A model generated the notes under the pieces. The model was not told the DNA's origin and did not search any database. It worked only from the letters and a program-made list of their open reading frames with translations. A program made the position numbers and the translations under genes. 8,084 nucleotides of DNA, from assembly GCA_023544605.1 (NCBI GenBank), contig JAMJFQ010000071.1, positions 1 through 8,084 of the forward strand, written 5' to 3'. This stretch comes from ANME-2 cluster archaeon. GTDB lineage: Archaea > Halobacteriota > Methanosarcinia > Methanosarcinales > Methanocomedenaceae. This document shows positions 1 through 5,423 of the stretch, piece by piece (position 1 is the first letter of the stretch; every line of letters starts with the position of its first letter).

Positions 1-544
1 GAGACACCGTACCCTCCCATATCAATCCGTTCCCATCACGTCTATCATAGTCTGGGGACACACTTGCAACCTTATATCCATCAGGGATCTTTATTGTCAG
101 TACATTGTCTGAAGAAAGTATCATTCCTTCTGAAAAAACGTCTCCTATTAGGATCTTTTTAGAATCTGTTATTGAAAAATTCGTCCACTTAAAACTCAAA
201 CGAACGATGCCAAAAGCACCTGAAATAGTATTCACCGTGTCGTAGGAAATAGTATAATTTCCAGCATCCATAGAGCGATTCGAGGATACTTCAGCCAAAT
301 AAATAAACCCCTCGATCCTTCCTTTGAACTCTTCAATATTATACTGGTATTGTTCTGTGATCTCCCGACTTTGAATGAATCCATCCCATTCATCTATTTC
401 ATTCTGGTTGGCAAGAGGAAGATATTCCTCCATGGTCCATACAGCATTCCCATTTTCATGAACATCTATGGTAATAATAGATTGGGCTGTAGCTGTATGT
501 ATCAATAAAAACAACAATAAATGGAAAAGGACCACTCGTTTCAT
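1..544 (-). CDS. Secreted/membrane protein, DUF7345-like N-terminal domain (partial)
   Basis: This is the N-terminal 181 residues of a longer protein; the frame is open to the window edge. The start is the ATG at 542-544, with a weak GTGA ribosome binding site 4 bases upstream. Residues 1-20 form a signal peptide (MKR, a Leu/Phe/Val core, then TATAQS). The rest is an extracytoplasmic beta-rich domain with the run ENGNAVWTMEEYLPL near residues 30-44, a FKWTNF motif near 124-129, IGDVFSEG near 137-144 and SVSPDYDRRDGNGLIW near 163-178. This pattern resembles the archaeal DUF7345 domain, often the outer part of membrane proteins that end in a transmembrane helix and a cytoplasmic winged-helix domain (DUF7343). 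If so, it may be a membrane-bound sensor-regulator. The C-terminal half is outside the window, so that architecture is inferred. It lies 92 bases after the repeat protein and could be cotranscribed with it. Confidence 0.72.
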   Translation of the reverse strand, partial: MKRVVLFHLLLFLLIHTATAQSIITIDVHENGNAVWTMEEYLPLANQNEIDEWDGFIQSREITEQYQYNIEEFKGRIEGFIYLAEVSSNRSMDAGNYTISYDTVNTISGAFGIVRLSFKWTNFSITDSKKILIGDVFSEGMILSSDNVLTIKIPDGYKVASVSPDYDRRDGNGLIWEGTVS

Positions 545-603
545 CTATTCACTTCTAAACGGCAATAGATTTAAGATTTACTACTCGCCAATGGAGTGGT
601 CCT
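528..603. repeat. 10-bp perfect inverted repeat spanning a gene start
   Basis: AGGACCACTC at 528-537 and its exact reverse complement GAGTGGTCCT at 594-603 are separated by 56 bases. The right arm is in the leader of the DUF7345-like gene and the left arm covers its codons 3-6, so the ribosome binding site and start codon lie in the loop. It could be a pair of protein-binding half-sites or an RNA structure that hides the start. Both readings are inference; only the repeat itself is seen. Confidence 0.5.
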
Positions 604-636
604 CATCTTCTAATTCCCCTCGGTGGTGTGTTTTTT

Positions 637-1986
637 TTATGTTGATTTTTCCCAGCGTTTATGCTTGCCCTTATTCTTACCTTCGATCAGGTCTGCTTCG
701 GTCTGTGAGATATTATATAGTTCAAGGCTGAGTTGTTCATTATTCAATTCATTCTTTGCGATCTTGGCATACTCTTGGGCAAGTTTTTTGTTATATTTTG
801 CGTCTGTCTGAGCTTGCTGCAATGCGGCTACATAGTCTTCACTTGATATTATTCCAGATTTGAAATCTTCGCGCAGAGCCGCACGGGTACTCTGTCTTTT
901 GTCGATCTCATCATGAAGTCGATTCACTTTTTGGGCAAGATACTCATTACCCTGTTCACCCATCTTATGCATCTTTCGCTTTTCCATCCGGATCTTAACA
1001 TCAGTGGCATGGTTTTTGAGAGCATCATCGATGATGCCAAAAATATTTCGGCCACCACTGTAATCCCCTATCTCATATACATTTACATACCATTTGAAAA
1101 CGACTAGGGAGCCGTCATTATCTCCAGTGAAGATTATCTTATGGGGTGCTCCGATACTCTTGTTGTCCCATGTGAGGGTATATGAGTATGTATTGCCGCT
1201 CACTGTTCCGGTTACCGGTATTCCATCTACAGTCCAAGTAGGCTCGTCCATTGGCTCGGAAGTGGTTATTGAATATTCAATTGTCTCGGTAATGGTGTCG
1301 TTAACATAAATATAGTCAACAATCTGCTCGGGTTCCCATGATAGGATAATACCTTTTTCGGTCCCTGTTTTAACGGTGACTTTCCAGGTAATTGTATCGC
1401 TACCATTGGAATTTGTAGCATTCACCCTTACTTTTTTTATGCCGGTAGTGTCCCAGGATGTACTGAAGAAATCATAATTGTTATTTTGGTCAGCATTATC
1501 AATAGACCAGTTCCAGGTGTCTATAGTCTGGTTAGCAGTTACATTGAACTTAATAACCTCATTTACATTGAGGATTATTTCCAGGTCATTATCATTGGTC
1601 TTATTGTTATACCATGAGGTTATGTCAGGACCGGAAACATCTGTCTCAGTCTCCTGTTCCTGAACTGTGACGTTCCAGGTAATTGCATCGCTACCGTTCG
1701 AATTTGTCGCATTAACGCTCACGTTTCTTACCCCTGCCGTGCCCCATGAAGTAGTAAAGTTATCAAAGTTGTTATTGGGTACATCAACATTATCAATGGA
1801 CCTGTTCCAGGCATCTATGCTCTGGTTGGCAGTTACATTGAACTTGATGGTCTCACTGGTATTGATAATTATGTCCAGGTTACTATCATAGGTCTTATCG
1901 TTGTACCACGTGGTTATTTCAGGACTTGAAGCACTGACAGGTAATACCAACATTGCTGTTAAAAGCAATAAAGCCACAAATTTCAT
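637..1986 (-). CDS. Secreted surface protein with tandem Ig/PKD-like repeats
   Basis: This 449-residue protein is exported by an N-terminal signal peptide (MKFVALLLLTAMLVLPVSAS). Two tandem beta-sandwich-like repeats follow (about residues 22-108 and 119-205, each closing with NATNSNGSD-ITW-VTV), then a diverged third (about 214-303). The rest (about 310-449) is highly charged and probably helical. There are 18 Asn-X-Ser/Thr sites, 17 of them in the repeat region, which suggests heavy N-glycosylation. No C-terminal transmembrane anchor or sorting motif is visible, so attachment to the cell surface is unexplained. I chose the ATG at 1984-1986 because GGTGA lies 5 bases before it; the upstream in-frame GTG at 1993-1995 is part of that GGTGA. 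The fold resembles archaeal S-layer-associated PKD/Ig repeats. The specific role (adhesion, matrix or envelope) is unknown. Confidence 0.82.
   Translation of the reverse strand: MKFVALLLLTAMLVLPVSASSPEITTWYNDKTYDSNLDIIINTSETIKFNVTANQSIDAWNRSIDNVDVPNNNFDNFTTSWGTAGVRNVSVNATNSNGSDAITWNVTVQEQETETDVSGPDITSWYNNKTNDNDLEIILNVNEVIKFNVTANQTIDTWNWSIDNADQNNNYDFFSTSWDTTGIKKVRVNATNSNGSDTITWKVTVKTGTEKGIILSWEPEQIVDYIYVNDTITETIEYSITTSEPMDEPTWTVDGIPVTGTVSGNTYSYTLTWDNKSIGAPHKIIFTGDNDGSLVVFKWYVNVYEIGDYSGGRNIFGIIDDALKNHATDVKIRMEKRKMHKMGEQGNEYLAQKVNRLHDEIDKRQSTRAALREDFKSGIISSEDYVAALQQAQTDAKYNKKLAQEYAKIAKNELNNEQLSLELYNISQTEADLIEGKNKGKHKRWEKST
1372..1923 (-). repeat. Tandem repeat inside the surface-protein gene, 291-bp period
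   Basis: Units 1663-1923 and 1372-1632 encode matching segments of about 87 residues, offset by exactly 97 codons. Nucleotide identity is visibly high in places, for example TTCCAGGTAATTG near 1382 and again near 1673. This points to internal duplication of one domain, and the high identity makes further recombination or copy-number change possible. Confidence 0.8.
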
Positions 1987-2018
1987 TTTTTTCACCTACA
2001 AGACTCCATGCACGGTAT

Positions 2019-2028
2019 CAATATAAAC
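2019..2028 (-). promoter_or_regulatory. TATA-like box of the surface-protein gene
   Basis: On the minus strand the sequence reads GTTTATATTG, about 33-42 bases before the ATG at 1986. That would place transcription start near 1995-2000 and give a very short leader holding the GGTGA site. It is the only TATA-like hexamer at a suitable distance. The call is by pattern and spacing only. Confidence 0.45.
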
Positions 2029-2047
2029 ATGTCGAGAGTTTAATAGG

Positions 2048-2097
2048 GTTTATTTGTGTTTTTATCGTTTATTTTAGTTTATTTTTAGTTTTTATTG
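2048..2097. repeat. Five imperfect GTTTATTTTA-type units, about 10-bp period
   Basis: Units begin with G at 2048, 2058, 2067, 2077 and 2088 (for example GTTTATTTTA at 2067-2076 and GTTTATTTTTA at 2077-2087). Each carries T-runs that recur once per helical turn. The block lies just upstream of the TATA-like box of the surface-protein gene. Phased A/T tracts usually bend DNA, so it may act as a curved upstream element or a binding platform for a chromatin protein. The role is inferred. Confidence 0.5.
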
Positions 2098-2146
2098 GTT
2101 AAAACATTTTTAAAACGTTCAATATAGATTAATGCATACATTATAT

Positions 2147-2194
2147 AAAAAAAACATTGAATTTTCCGTTATTTATTATTATTGAACAATAATA
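2147..2194 (-). terminator. Putative terminator of the sulfur-relay operon
   Basis: Just after the dsrH-like stop codon there is an 8-bp AT-rich palindrome (TATTATTG-AA-CAATAATA, 2177-2194). It is followed, in the minus direction, by a run of eight T residues (2147-2154). Archaeal termination depends mainly on the T-run, and the hairpin is weak. It marks a plausible end for the transcript that enters from the right. Confidence 0.42.
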
Positions 2195-2200
2195 TGATTC

Positions 2201-2464
2201 CTACCAACAAATCACTTTTTCCGAATTAAATATCAAATCCATAATCTCATCATAATCAAGCAATTGTATCCAGGTCTTGACCCCCCTGGCCACCACATCT
2301 GCTTTTGAGGCATATATGGCTACATCCAGCCCCAACTCATCGCAATCAAGCACCCCGTCCTGCATCAAAAGTACCGATATGCTTTCGAATTTAATCTGCT
2401 CTTGTATGATGTCAAGCGCAATATCATCACCATGATGTTTGATGATATGGAGTATTCCTACCAT
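2201..2464 (-). CDS. dsrH: DsrH/TusB-like sulfur-relay subunit
   Basis: An 87-residue cytoplasmic protein of usual DsrH/TusB length. Family hallmarks are an N-terminal strand-helix start (MVGILHIIKHHGDD), LLMQDGV at 32-38, a strand followed by KADVVARGV at 54-62, LLDYDEIMDLI at 68-78 and the terminal DKV-x-W-like end SEKVICW. In DsrEFH and TusBCD this is the third subunit of an alpha2-beta2-gamma2 hexamer that relays sulfane sulfur. In TusBCD the reactive cysteine is on TusD; the cysteines here (C41, C86) are not in the DsrE active-site position. The ATG at 2464 overlaps the end of the DsrF-like gene by 7 bases, which implies translational coupling. It is the last gene of the run. The family call is firm; the sulfur donor and acceptor are unknown. 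Confidence 0.78.
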   Translation of the reverse strand: MVGILHIIKHHGDDIALDIIQEQIKFESISVLLMQDGVLDCDELGLDVAIYASKADVVARGVKTWIQLLDYDEIMDLIFNSEKVICW

Positions 2465-2802
2465 GGTATTACCACATCACTTTTGGCCAATATCTTTGCG
2501 ATCTCAATTTTATCAACGGTTTCGATACCATCCCGTAAATCCGTTTTGTACCTCTTGATGGCACCCCGCTCTGCCAACAGTTTGATCTTCATTATACTAA
2601 ATGCTTCAAATTCCTGTTCAAGGTCAGGTGCATCAAGGATAGTTGGTTGTATTTTGCCGCCACTTATCACCCCGGGCCCTAAGAATATTACCGTAACCAC
2701 ATTGTCCTTCAGGGTTGCACCCACACACATCCTGAGGCTTTCCTTGTTCCTGATAGTCCTGATGGGCGCATGTCTTATGATAACCGCAACATTCTTTTTC
2801 AT
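2458..2802 (-). CDS. DsrF/TusC-like DsrE-fold protein
   Basis: A 114-residue DsrE-superfamily protein. It starts MKKNVAVIIRHAP and has a helix with SLRMCVGATLKDN (22-34), a central strand and loop VTVIFLGPGV (36-45), the RGAIKRYKTDLRDGI region (79-93) and a C-terminal KSDVVIPW. The position that holds the reactive cysteine in DsrE/TusD lacks one here; the only cysteine is C26 in the first helix. Its place between a DsrE-like and a DsrH-like gene matches the classic dsrE-dsrF-dsrH order, so it is probably the DsrF-like partner. The ATG at 2802 is preferred: the longer frame begins at a GTG (2809-2811) lying inside a GGTGA site exactly 5 bases before that ATG, and the site overlaps the TAG of the preceding gene. 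Confidence 0.76.
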   Translation of the reverse strand: MKKNVAVIIRHAPIRTIRNKESLRMCVGATLKDNVVTVIFLGPGVISGGKIQPTILDAPDLEQEFEAFSIMKIKLLAERGAIKRYKTDLRDGIETVDKIEIAKILAKSDVVIPW

Positions 2803-2811
2803 ATCAATCAC

Positions 2812-3120
2812 CTAAAACGTCAGGAACCTGTCACTCCCATTGGCAAGTAAAGCCAGATCATACTGGCTACCCCACTGCACACCCTCCACCTTCTTAAGCC
2901 CGCGCTGCGTGGCATTATGTGCGCACAATGAAAGTTCAACACCATCATTTCCAAGATCCAGCAATGGCTGGTACAGTATGTTGTAAACACCGTCCGCCAT
3001 CATGAAGATGCCCACATGGTGCCCCTGTTCCCGGGCCGCCTTGCTCAGGTGGATAACACTGTGGGTGTTCTGGTGGGATGGGGGTGTAGTCAGCAGTATT
3101 CCCAGTTTCATAGTCATCAT
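2812..3120 (-). CDS. DsrE/TusD-like sulfurtransferase subunit with active-site Cys
   Basis: A 102-residue DsrE-family protein: MKLGILLTTPPSHQNTHSV at the start, GIFMMADGVYNI (37-48), VELSLCAHNATQRGL (61-75), EGVQWGSQYDLALL (79-92) and a terminal RFLTF. C66 sits where DsrE/TusD carries the persulfide-forming cysteine, followed by the usual RG-L/I. By family knowledge it would take sulfane sulfur and exchange it with TusA. It follows tusA by 23 bases and precedes the DsrF-like and DsrH-like genes, giving the order tusA-dsrE-dsrF-dsrH. The start is uncertain among three nearby ATGs (3120, 3117, 3111). MKLGILL at 3111 looks most like the family N-terminus, but no strong ribosome binding site separates them. 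Confidence 0.8.
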   Translation of the reverse strand: MMTMKLGILLTTPPSHQNTHSVIHLSKAAREQGHHVGIFMMADGVYNILYQPLLDLGNDGVELSLCAHNATQRGLKKVEGVQWGSQYDLALLANGSDRFLTF

Positions 3121-3143
3121 ACTGCAATACTGGACTAAAAGAG

Positions 3144-3380
3144 TTATGCCTTTTCTACAAAGATCAGGTATTCCCCGTCCTGCTGCTCAACTGCAAGCAG
3201 TTTGTTGCCGCTCTTCTTAGACCACTGGTCGATATTCTGGGGGGCTACCGGGTCATCAGCTATTATCTTTAGTATCTCACCCGGCTCGAGCGCATCAACC
3301 TGTTTCTTGGTGCGGACCAGGGGGTAGGGGCAGCATTCGCCCCTGACATCCAGTTCATAATCGGCTGCAATATCTGTCAC
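3144..3380 (-). CDS. tusA: TusA/SirA-like sulfur carrier protein
   Basis: A 78-residue TusA-family protein, the usual size. The hallmark CPxP motif is present as GECCPYPLVRTKK (residues 14-26). C17 is the expected persulfide cysteine, and an extra C16 directly precedes it, which is unusual. The remainder (ALEPGEILKIIADDPVAPQNI, then KKSGNKLL and a final beta strand) fits the two-layer TusA fold. TusA proteins carry sulfur from a desulfurase or other donor to DsrE-type acceptors. It lies in the middle of the DsrE-fold cluster and probably serves both flanking groups. I chose the GTG at 3378-3380 because GGTGA sits 5 bases before it; the longer frame would begin at the GTG within that site (3389). 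Confidence 0.87.
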   Translation of the reverse strand: MTDIAADYELDVRGECCPYPLVRTKKQVDALEPGEILKIIADDPVAPQNIDQWSKKSGNKLLAVEQQDGEYLIFVEKA

Positions 3381-3413
3381 TACTTTCACCTGTTTTATTT
3401 TAGGTACCTGATA

Positions 3414-3788
3414 CTATAATACCAGAGTAACCTCACTTTCCAGGATACGGTCAGTCAGTTCACTGATATTGGTCTTTTTAATACCTTCAATGATCTCGCT
3501 ATCCTTGATACCCCGCTTCGTAAGATCCTGTTCCAGTACATAGAAGTCATACAGTTCCAGGTTGTTCTTGATCTCATTCTCCAGGGGTGGGATGTTCTTG
3601 CCCCAGCGTGCTACGTCACCGTACCCGGTCTGCTGGCCCGTGACCACTGCATGCACTGCACCGCTCACGAATGTGATGCTGGCCTCGTTGTCGGCCGCTG
3701 CCTGGGTGGCTGCCAGGGGAATGGCTCCGAACACTTCTTCCTTCCCGTATGGCGGCTGGGTTACGATTATGTTGACTTTCTTGCTCAC
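3414..3788 (-). CDS. DsrE-fold protein 3, cysteine-free
   Basis: A 124-residue DsrE-superfamily protein. Recognisable parts are the VNIIVTQPPYGKEEVFGAIPLA opening (5-26), ITFVSGAVHAVVTG (41-54), a FYVLEQDLTKRGI segment (about 86-98) and a C-terminal helix-strand. The RG-I after the former active-site loop is kept, but the protein has no cysteine at all, so it cannot form a persulfide. It is more likely a structural or partner subunit, comparable to DsrF/TusC. Its start is the GTG at 3786-3788, 5 bases after a GGTGA that overlaps the TGA of the preceding DsrE gene; the longer GTG start at 3797 is that binding site. The gap to tusA downstream is 33 bases. Family membership is good; the exact subunit type is inferred. 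Confidence 0.74.
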   Translation of the reverse strand: MSKKVNIIVTQPPYGKEEVFGAIPLAATQAAADNEASITFVSGAVHAVVTGQQTGYGDVARWGKNIPPLENEIKNNLELYDFYVLEQDLTKRGIKDSEIIEGIKKTNISELTDRILESEVTLVL

Positions 3789-3793
3789 TTGTA

Positions 3794-4165
3794 TCACCCC
3801 AATAATATGGTCTTATCAGATTCAGCTATCCATTCGGCCAGGTCATACAGTCCGCCAATGACCACGCCTTCGGTCTGGGTCTTGGTCACACCCCTGCTGT
3901 CTGTACATTTAATGCAGGCAATGGCATCGGTCTTTGGTTTTTTCAATCCTTTTTTCAGCACATCTGCGAAGAGCTGTTCCACGGACGGGTACTCCTTAGG
4001 TACCTGGTCCTTGTTCCCTATCACTGTGGAATCAAGGTAGTTGAAGAAGTTTACTGTTATCCCTTTCTCCCTGGCAGCATGGGCCAGTCTCAGCAGCGTG
4101 AAGGGTGCCTCATCGCCGTAGGGACCGCGTATGGATATGATCGTAAGTTGCTTACCTTCTGTCAT
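3794..4165 (-). CDS. DsrE-fold protein 2 with C-x-x-C at the active site
   Basis: A 123-residue DsrE/TusD-like protein. It opens LTIISIRGPYGDEAPFTLLRLA, then VNFFNYLDSTVIG (39-51), AIACIKCTDSRGV (81-93) and VVIGGLYDLAEWIAESDKTIL (101-121). C84 and C87 lie just before the conserved RG, in the place of the DsrE/TusD reactive cysteine. A C-x-x-C pair there could cycle between persulfide and disulfide, which is inference. It is one of only two genes in the run with a cysteine at this site. The ATG at 4165 is chosen for its strong AAGGAGGT ribosome binding site, which overlaps the TAA of the upstream gene. The longer frame to 4201 has no such site and would overlap that gene. Confidence 0.8.
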   Translation of the reverse strand: MTEGKQLTIISIRGPYGDEAPFTLLRLAHAAREKGITVNFFNYLDSTVIGNKDQVPKEYPSVEQLFADVLKKGLKKPKTDAIACIKCTDSRGVTKTQTEGVVIGGLYDLAEWIAESDKTILLG

Positions 4166-4178
4166 TTTCTTAACCTCC

Positions 4179-4505
4179 TTAAAACCATGCCGTCCTGTCA
4201 TAGTCGTCGACTATGAAATCCAGCAGGGTCTCTATCTCCTTGATCTCCACGCCATCGATCAGCTTGTCATAGATACCTCTTGACAGTACGCTTTTATCAT
4301 CAGCGAATACTCTGACACCCTTCTGCTGCAGGGTAGCAATGCGCTGTCCGAATTCATGTTCCCGGGCCGCTGTAACACCGTCCTCTATCAGATAGAGGGA
4401 GACGTCCGCGCCTTTGTTCTTTGCCTCATTAGCCACGTCAATCACCAGTTCAGGTGTTTCGGTGGTGAACGGGTCCTTGGTCAATACGAGTAGTAAATTT
4501 GTCAT
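4179..4505 (-). CDS. DsrE/DsrH-fold protein 1, cysteine-free
   Basis: A 108-residue protein of the DsrE/DsrH superfamily. It opens MTNLLLVLTKDPFTTETPE, carries VSLYLIEDGVTAA (35-47), GVRVFADDKSVLSRGI (63-78) and ends in a strand with DRTAWF. The ending and the EDGV motif look closest to DsrH/TusB, although the protein is longer than those. It has no cysteine, so it can only be a non-reactive subunit or regulator. It is the first gene of the sulfur-relay run, with an ATG at 4505, a GAGGA ribosome binding site about 7 bases upstream, and a likely promoter in the 94-base gap before it. With the next two genes it may form a second DsrEFH-like trio (H-like, E-like, F-like), which is inference. Confidence 0.72.
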   Translation of the reverse strand: MTNLLLVLTKDPFTTETPELVIDVANEAKNKGADVSLYLIEDGVTAAREHEFGQRIATLQQKGVRVFADDKSVLSRGIYDKLIDGVEIKEIETLLDFIVDDYDRTAWF

Positions 4506-4556
4506 ATTTTTTCCTCATTGAAATTTATCATACCTTTACATTTTGATGGTATTTCC

Positions 4557-4564
4557 TTTTTATA
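4557..4564 (-). promoter_or_regulatory. TATA-like box before the DsrE-fold gene run
   Basis: The minus strand reads GATATAAAAAGG around 4555-4566, with TATAAAAA at 4557-4564. This is about 52-60 bases before the ATG of the first DsrE-fold gene, giving a predicted leader of about 25-35 bases. Together with the 94-base gap, it suggests that the seven-gene run can be transcribed separately from thrC. A second AT-rich candidate, CATATATAC, lies near 4571-4579. Confidence 0.42.
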
Positions 4565-4599
4565 TCTTCAGTATATATGGGTCAGTAAAGGGGCAACAC

Positions 4600-5079
4600 T
4601 TACCCCAGCAGTGCTTCAATGTCCCTGTCCTCGTCCCTGAACTCCCTGCAAAGCTTCTGGTTCTCATGCAGGTACAGGGTCGCATCCCGCTCCACCTGCC
4701 ACATGAAATCCTCATCCAGTTTTGGGCCGCTACCATATCCAGGACATTCGTCAATGGGTTTCAAGTGCAGTATGGGTTCATCAGCCTGCACAACTCCAGA
4801 TATCTCGAATGGGAGCAGCCTGCACACCAGGGGTTTGAATCCGTATATGGAACACTTGCAATCATCGTCCAGGAAGATGCAACCGTTGTTGCCAGTCTTC
4901 AGAAAAAGCCTGACCTTGTCGTCATCAAAATCTGCGAACTCGCTCCAGTCAAGTCCGCGCCGCTGTGCTATCGTCTTCACATCAAAGATGGTAAGCGGAT
5001 TGCTGCGCCTGCAGCATGTTGCCCGGCAGTCCTTGTAGTCGCATTCCCACTGCTCCACGTTCTGGGATATCTTTATCAT
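4600..5079 (-). CDS. YkgJ-family CxxCxxCC cysteine-cluster protein
   Basis: A 159-residue protein with ten cysteines, eight in the family pattern: C13, C18, C22 and C23 (CDYKDCRATCC), then C67, C74, C76 and C86 (GCIFLDDDCKCSIYGFKPLVC followed by RLLPF). C112 (DECPGYG) and C144 add to it. This is the PF03692 zinc- or iron-binding cluster family, whose molecular function is not firmly known. It starts 8 bases after the MoaD-like gene, with an AAAGGT site before the ATG at 5079, so the two are almost certainly cotranslated. Metal type (Zn or Fe-S) cannot be read from sequence. In this setting it may handle metal or sulfur for the neighbouring ubiquitin-like and DsrE-type proteins, which is only contextual inference. 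Confidence 0.85.
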   Translation of the reverse strand: MIKISQNVEQWECDYKDCRATCCRRSNPLTIFDVKTIAQRRGLDWSEFADFDDDKVRLFLKTGNNGCIFLDDDCKCSIYGFKPLVCRLLPFEISGVVQADEPILHLKPIDECPGYGSGPKLDEDFMWQVERDATLYLHENQKLCREFRDEDRDIEALLG

Positions 5080-5087
5080 GATGACCT

Positions 5088-5363
5088 TTACCCGCCACTG
5101 ACCGCAGGCAGTATTGATATCTCGTCGCTGCCAGTTACCGGAGTATCCAGCCCTAACAAGTGCCTGATATCATCGCCATTTACGTAGACGTTCACGAACC
5201 TGCGTACTTCACCATTTTCAAATATCCTTTTCTCGAACTCGGTACCAAACTTGTCCACAAGTTCGTCAAACACAGCTTTCACGGTTGTATCACCCAGCTC
5301 CAGAGTGGTTTCCCGTGTGCCTGTGACGCTGTTCAGCGCTGATGAGAATCGTACTTTTACCAT
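5088..5363 (-). CDS. MoaD/ThiS-like (SAMP-type) ubiquitin-like sulfur carrier
   Basis: A 91-residue beta-grasp protein: VKVRFSSALNSVTGTRE opening, a VKAVFDELVDKFG helix, RRFVNVYVNGDDIRHLLGLDTPV and the ending DEISILPAVSGG. The terminal Gly-Gly (G90-G91) is the residue pair that E1-like enzymes adenylate, giving a thiocarboxylate (MoaD, ThiS, CysO) or an isopeptide link to lysines (archaeal SAMPs). The NGDDIR/GLDTPV pattern is the archaeal MoaD-family type. No E1 enzyme or MoaE is in the window. It follows thrC by 60 bases and is tightly joined to the YkgJ-type gene. The ATG at 5363 has GGTGA 8 bases upstream; the longer frame starts at a GTG (5375) within that site. It may supply sulfur for a PLP enzyme, as CysO does for CysM; that link to ThrC is a hypothesis. 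Confidence 0.85.
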   Translation of the reverse strand: MVKVRFSSALNSVTGTRETTLELGDTTVKAVFDELVDKFGTEFEKRIFENGEVRRFVNVYVNGDDIRHLLGLDTPVTGSDEISILPAVSGG

Positions 5364-5423
5364 TTTTCTTTTCACCTCTGTTATTTACGTATTACTTATT
5401 CTGATATATTGTGATTATGTTGA

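Noticed and set aside
2402..2815. Plus-strand open frame of 137 codons
   Set aside because: It is antisense to the DsrF-like and DsrH-like genes and shows no family pattern or ribosome binding site.
3651..4040. Plus-strand open frame of 129 codons
   Set aside because: It is antisense to two DsrE-fold genes, with no protein-like pattern.
4543..5187. Long plus-strand open frame of 214 codons
   Set aside because: It lies opposite the YkgJ-like and MoaD-like genes, whose motifs and ribosome binding sites are clear. It has no recognisable domain and is a shadow of those genes.
5404..5412. TATA-like CAATATATC between thrC and the MoaD-like gene
   Set aside because: The spacing would suit a promoter, but the match is weak and the 60-base gap fits one transcript, so it was not listed as a feature.
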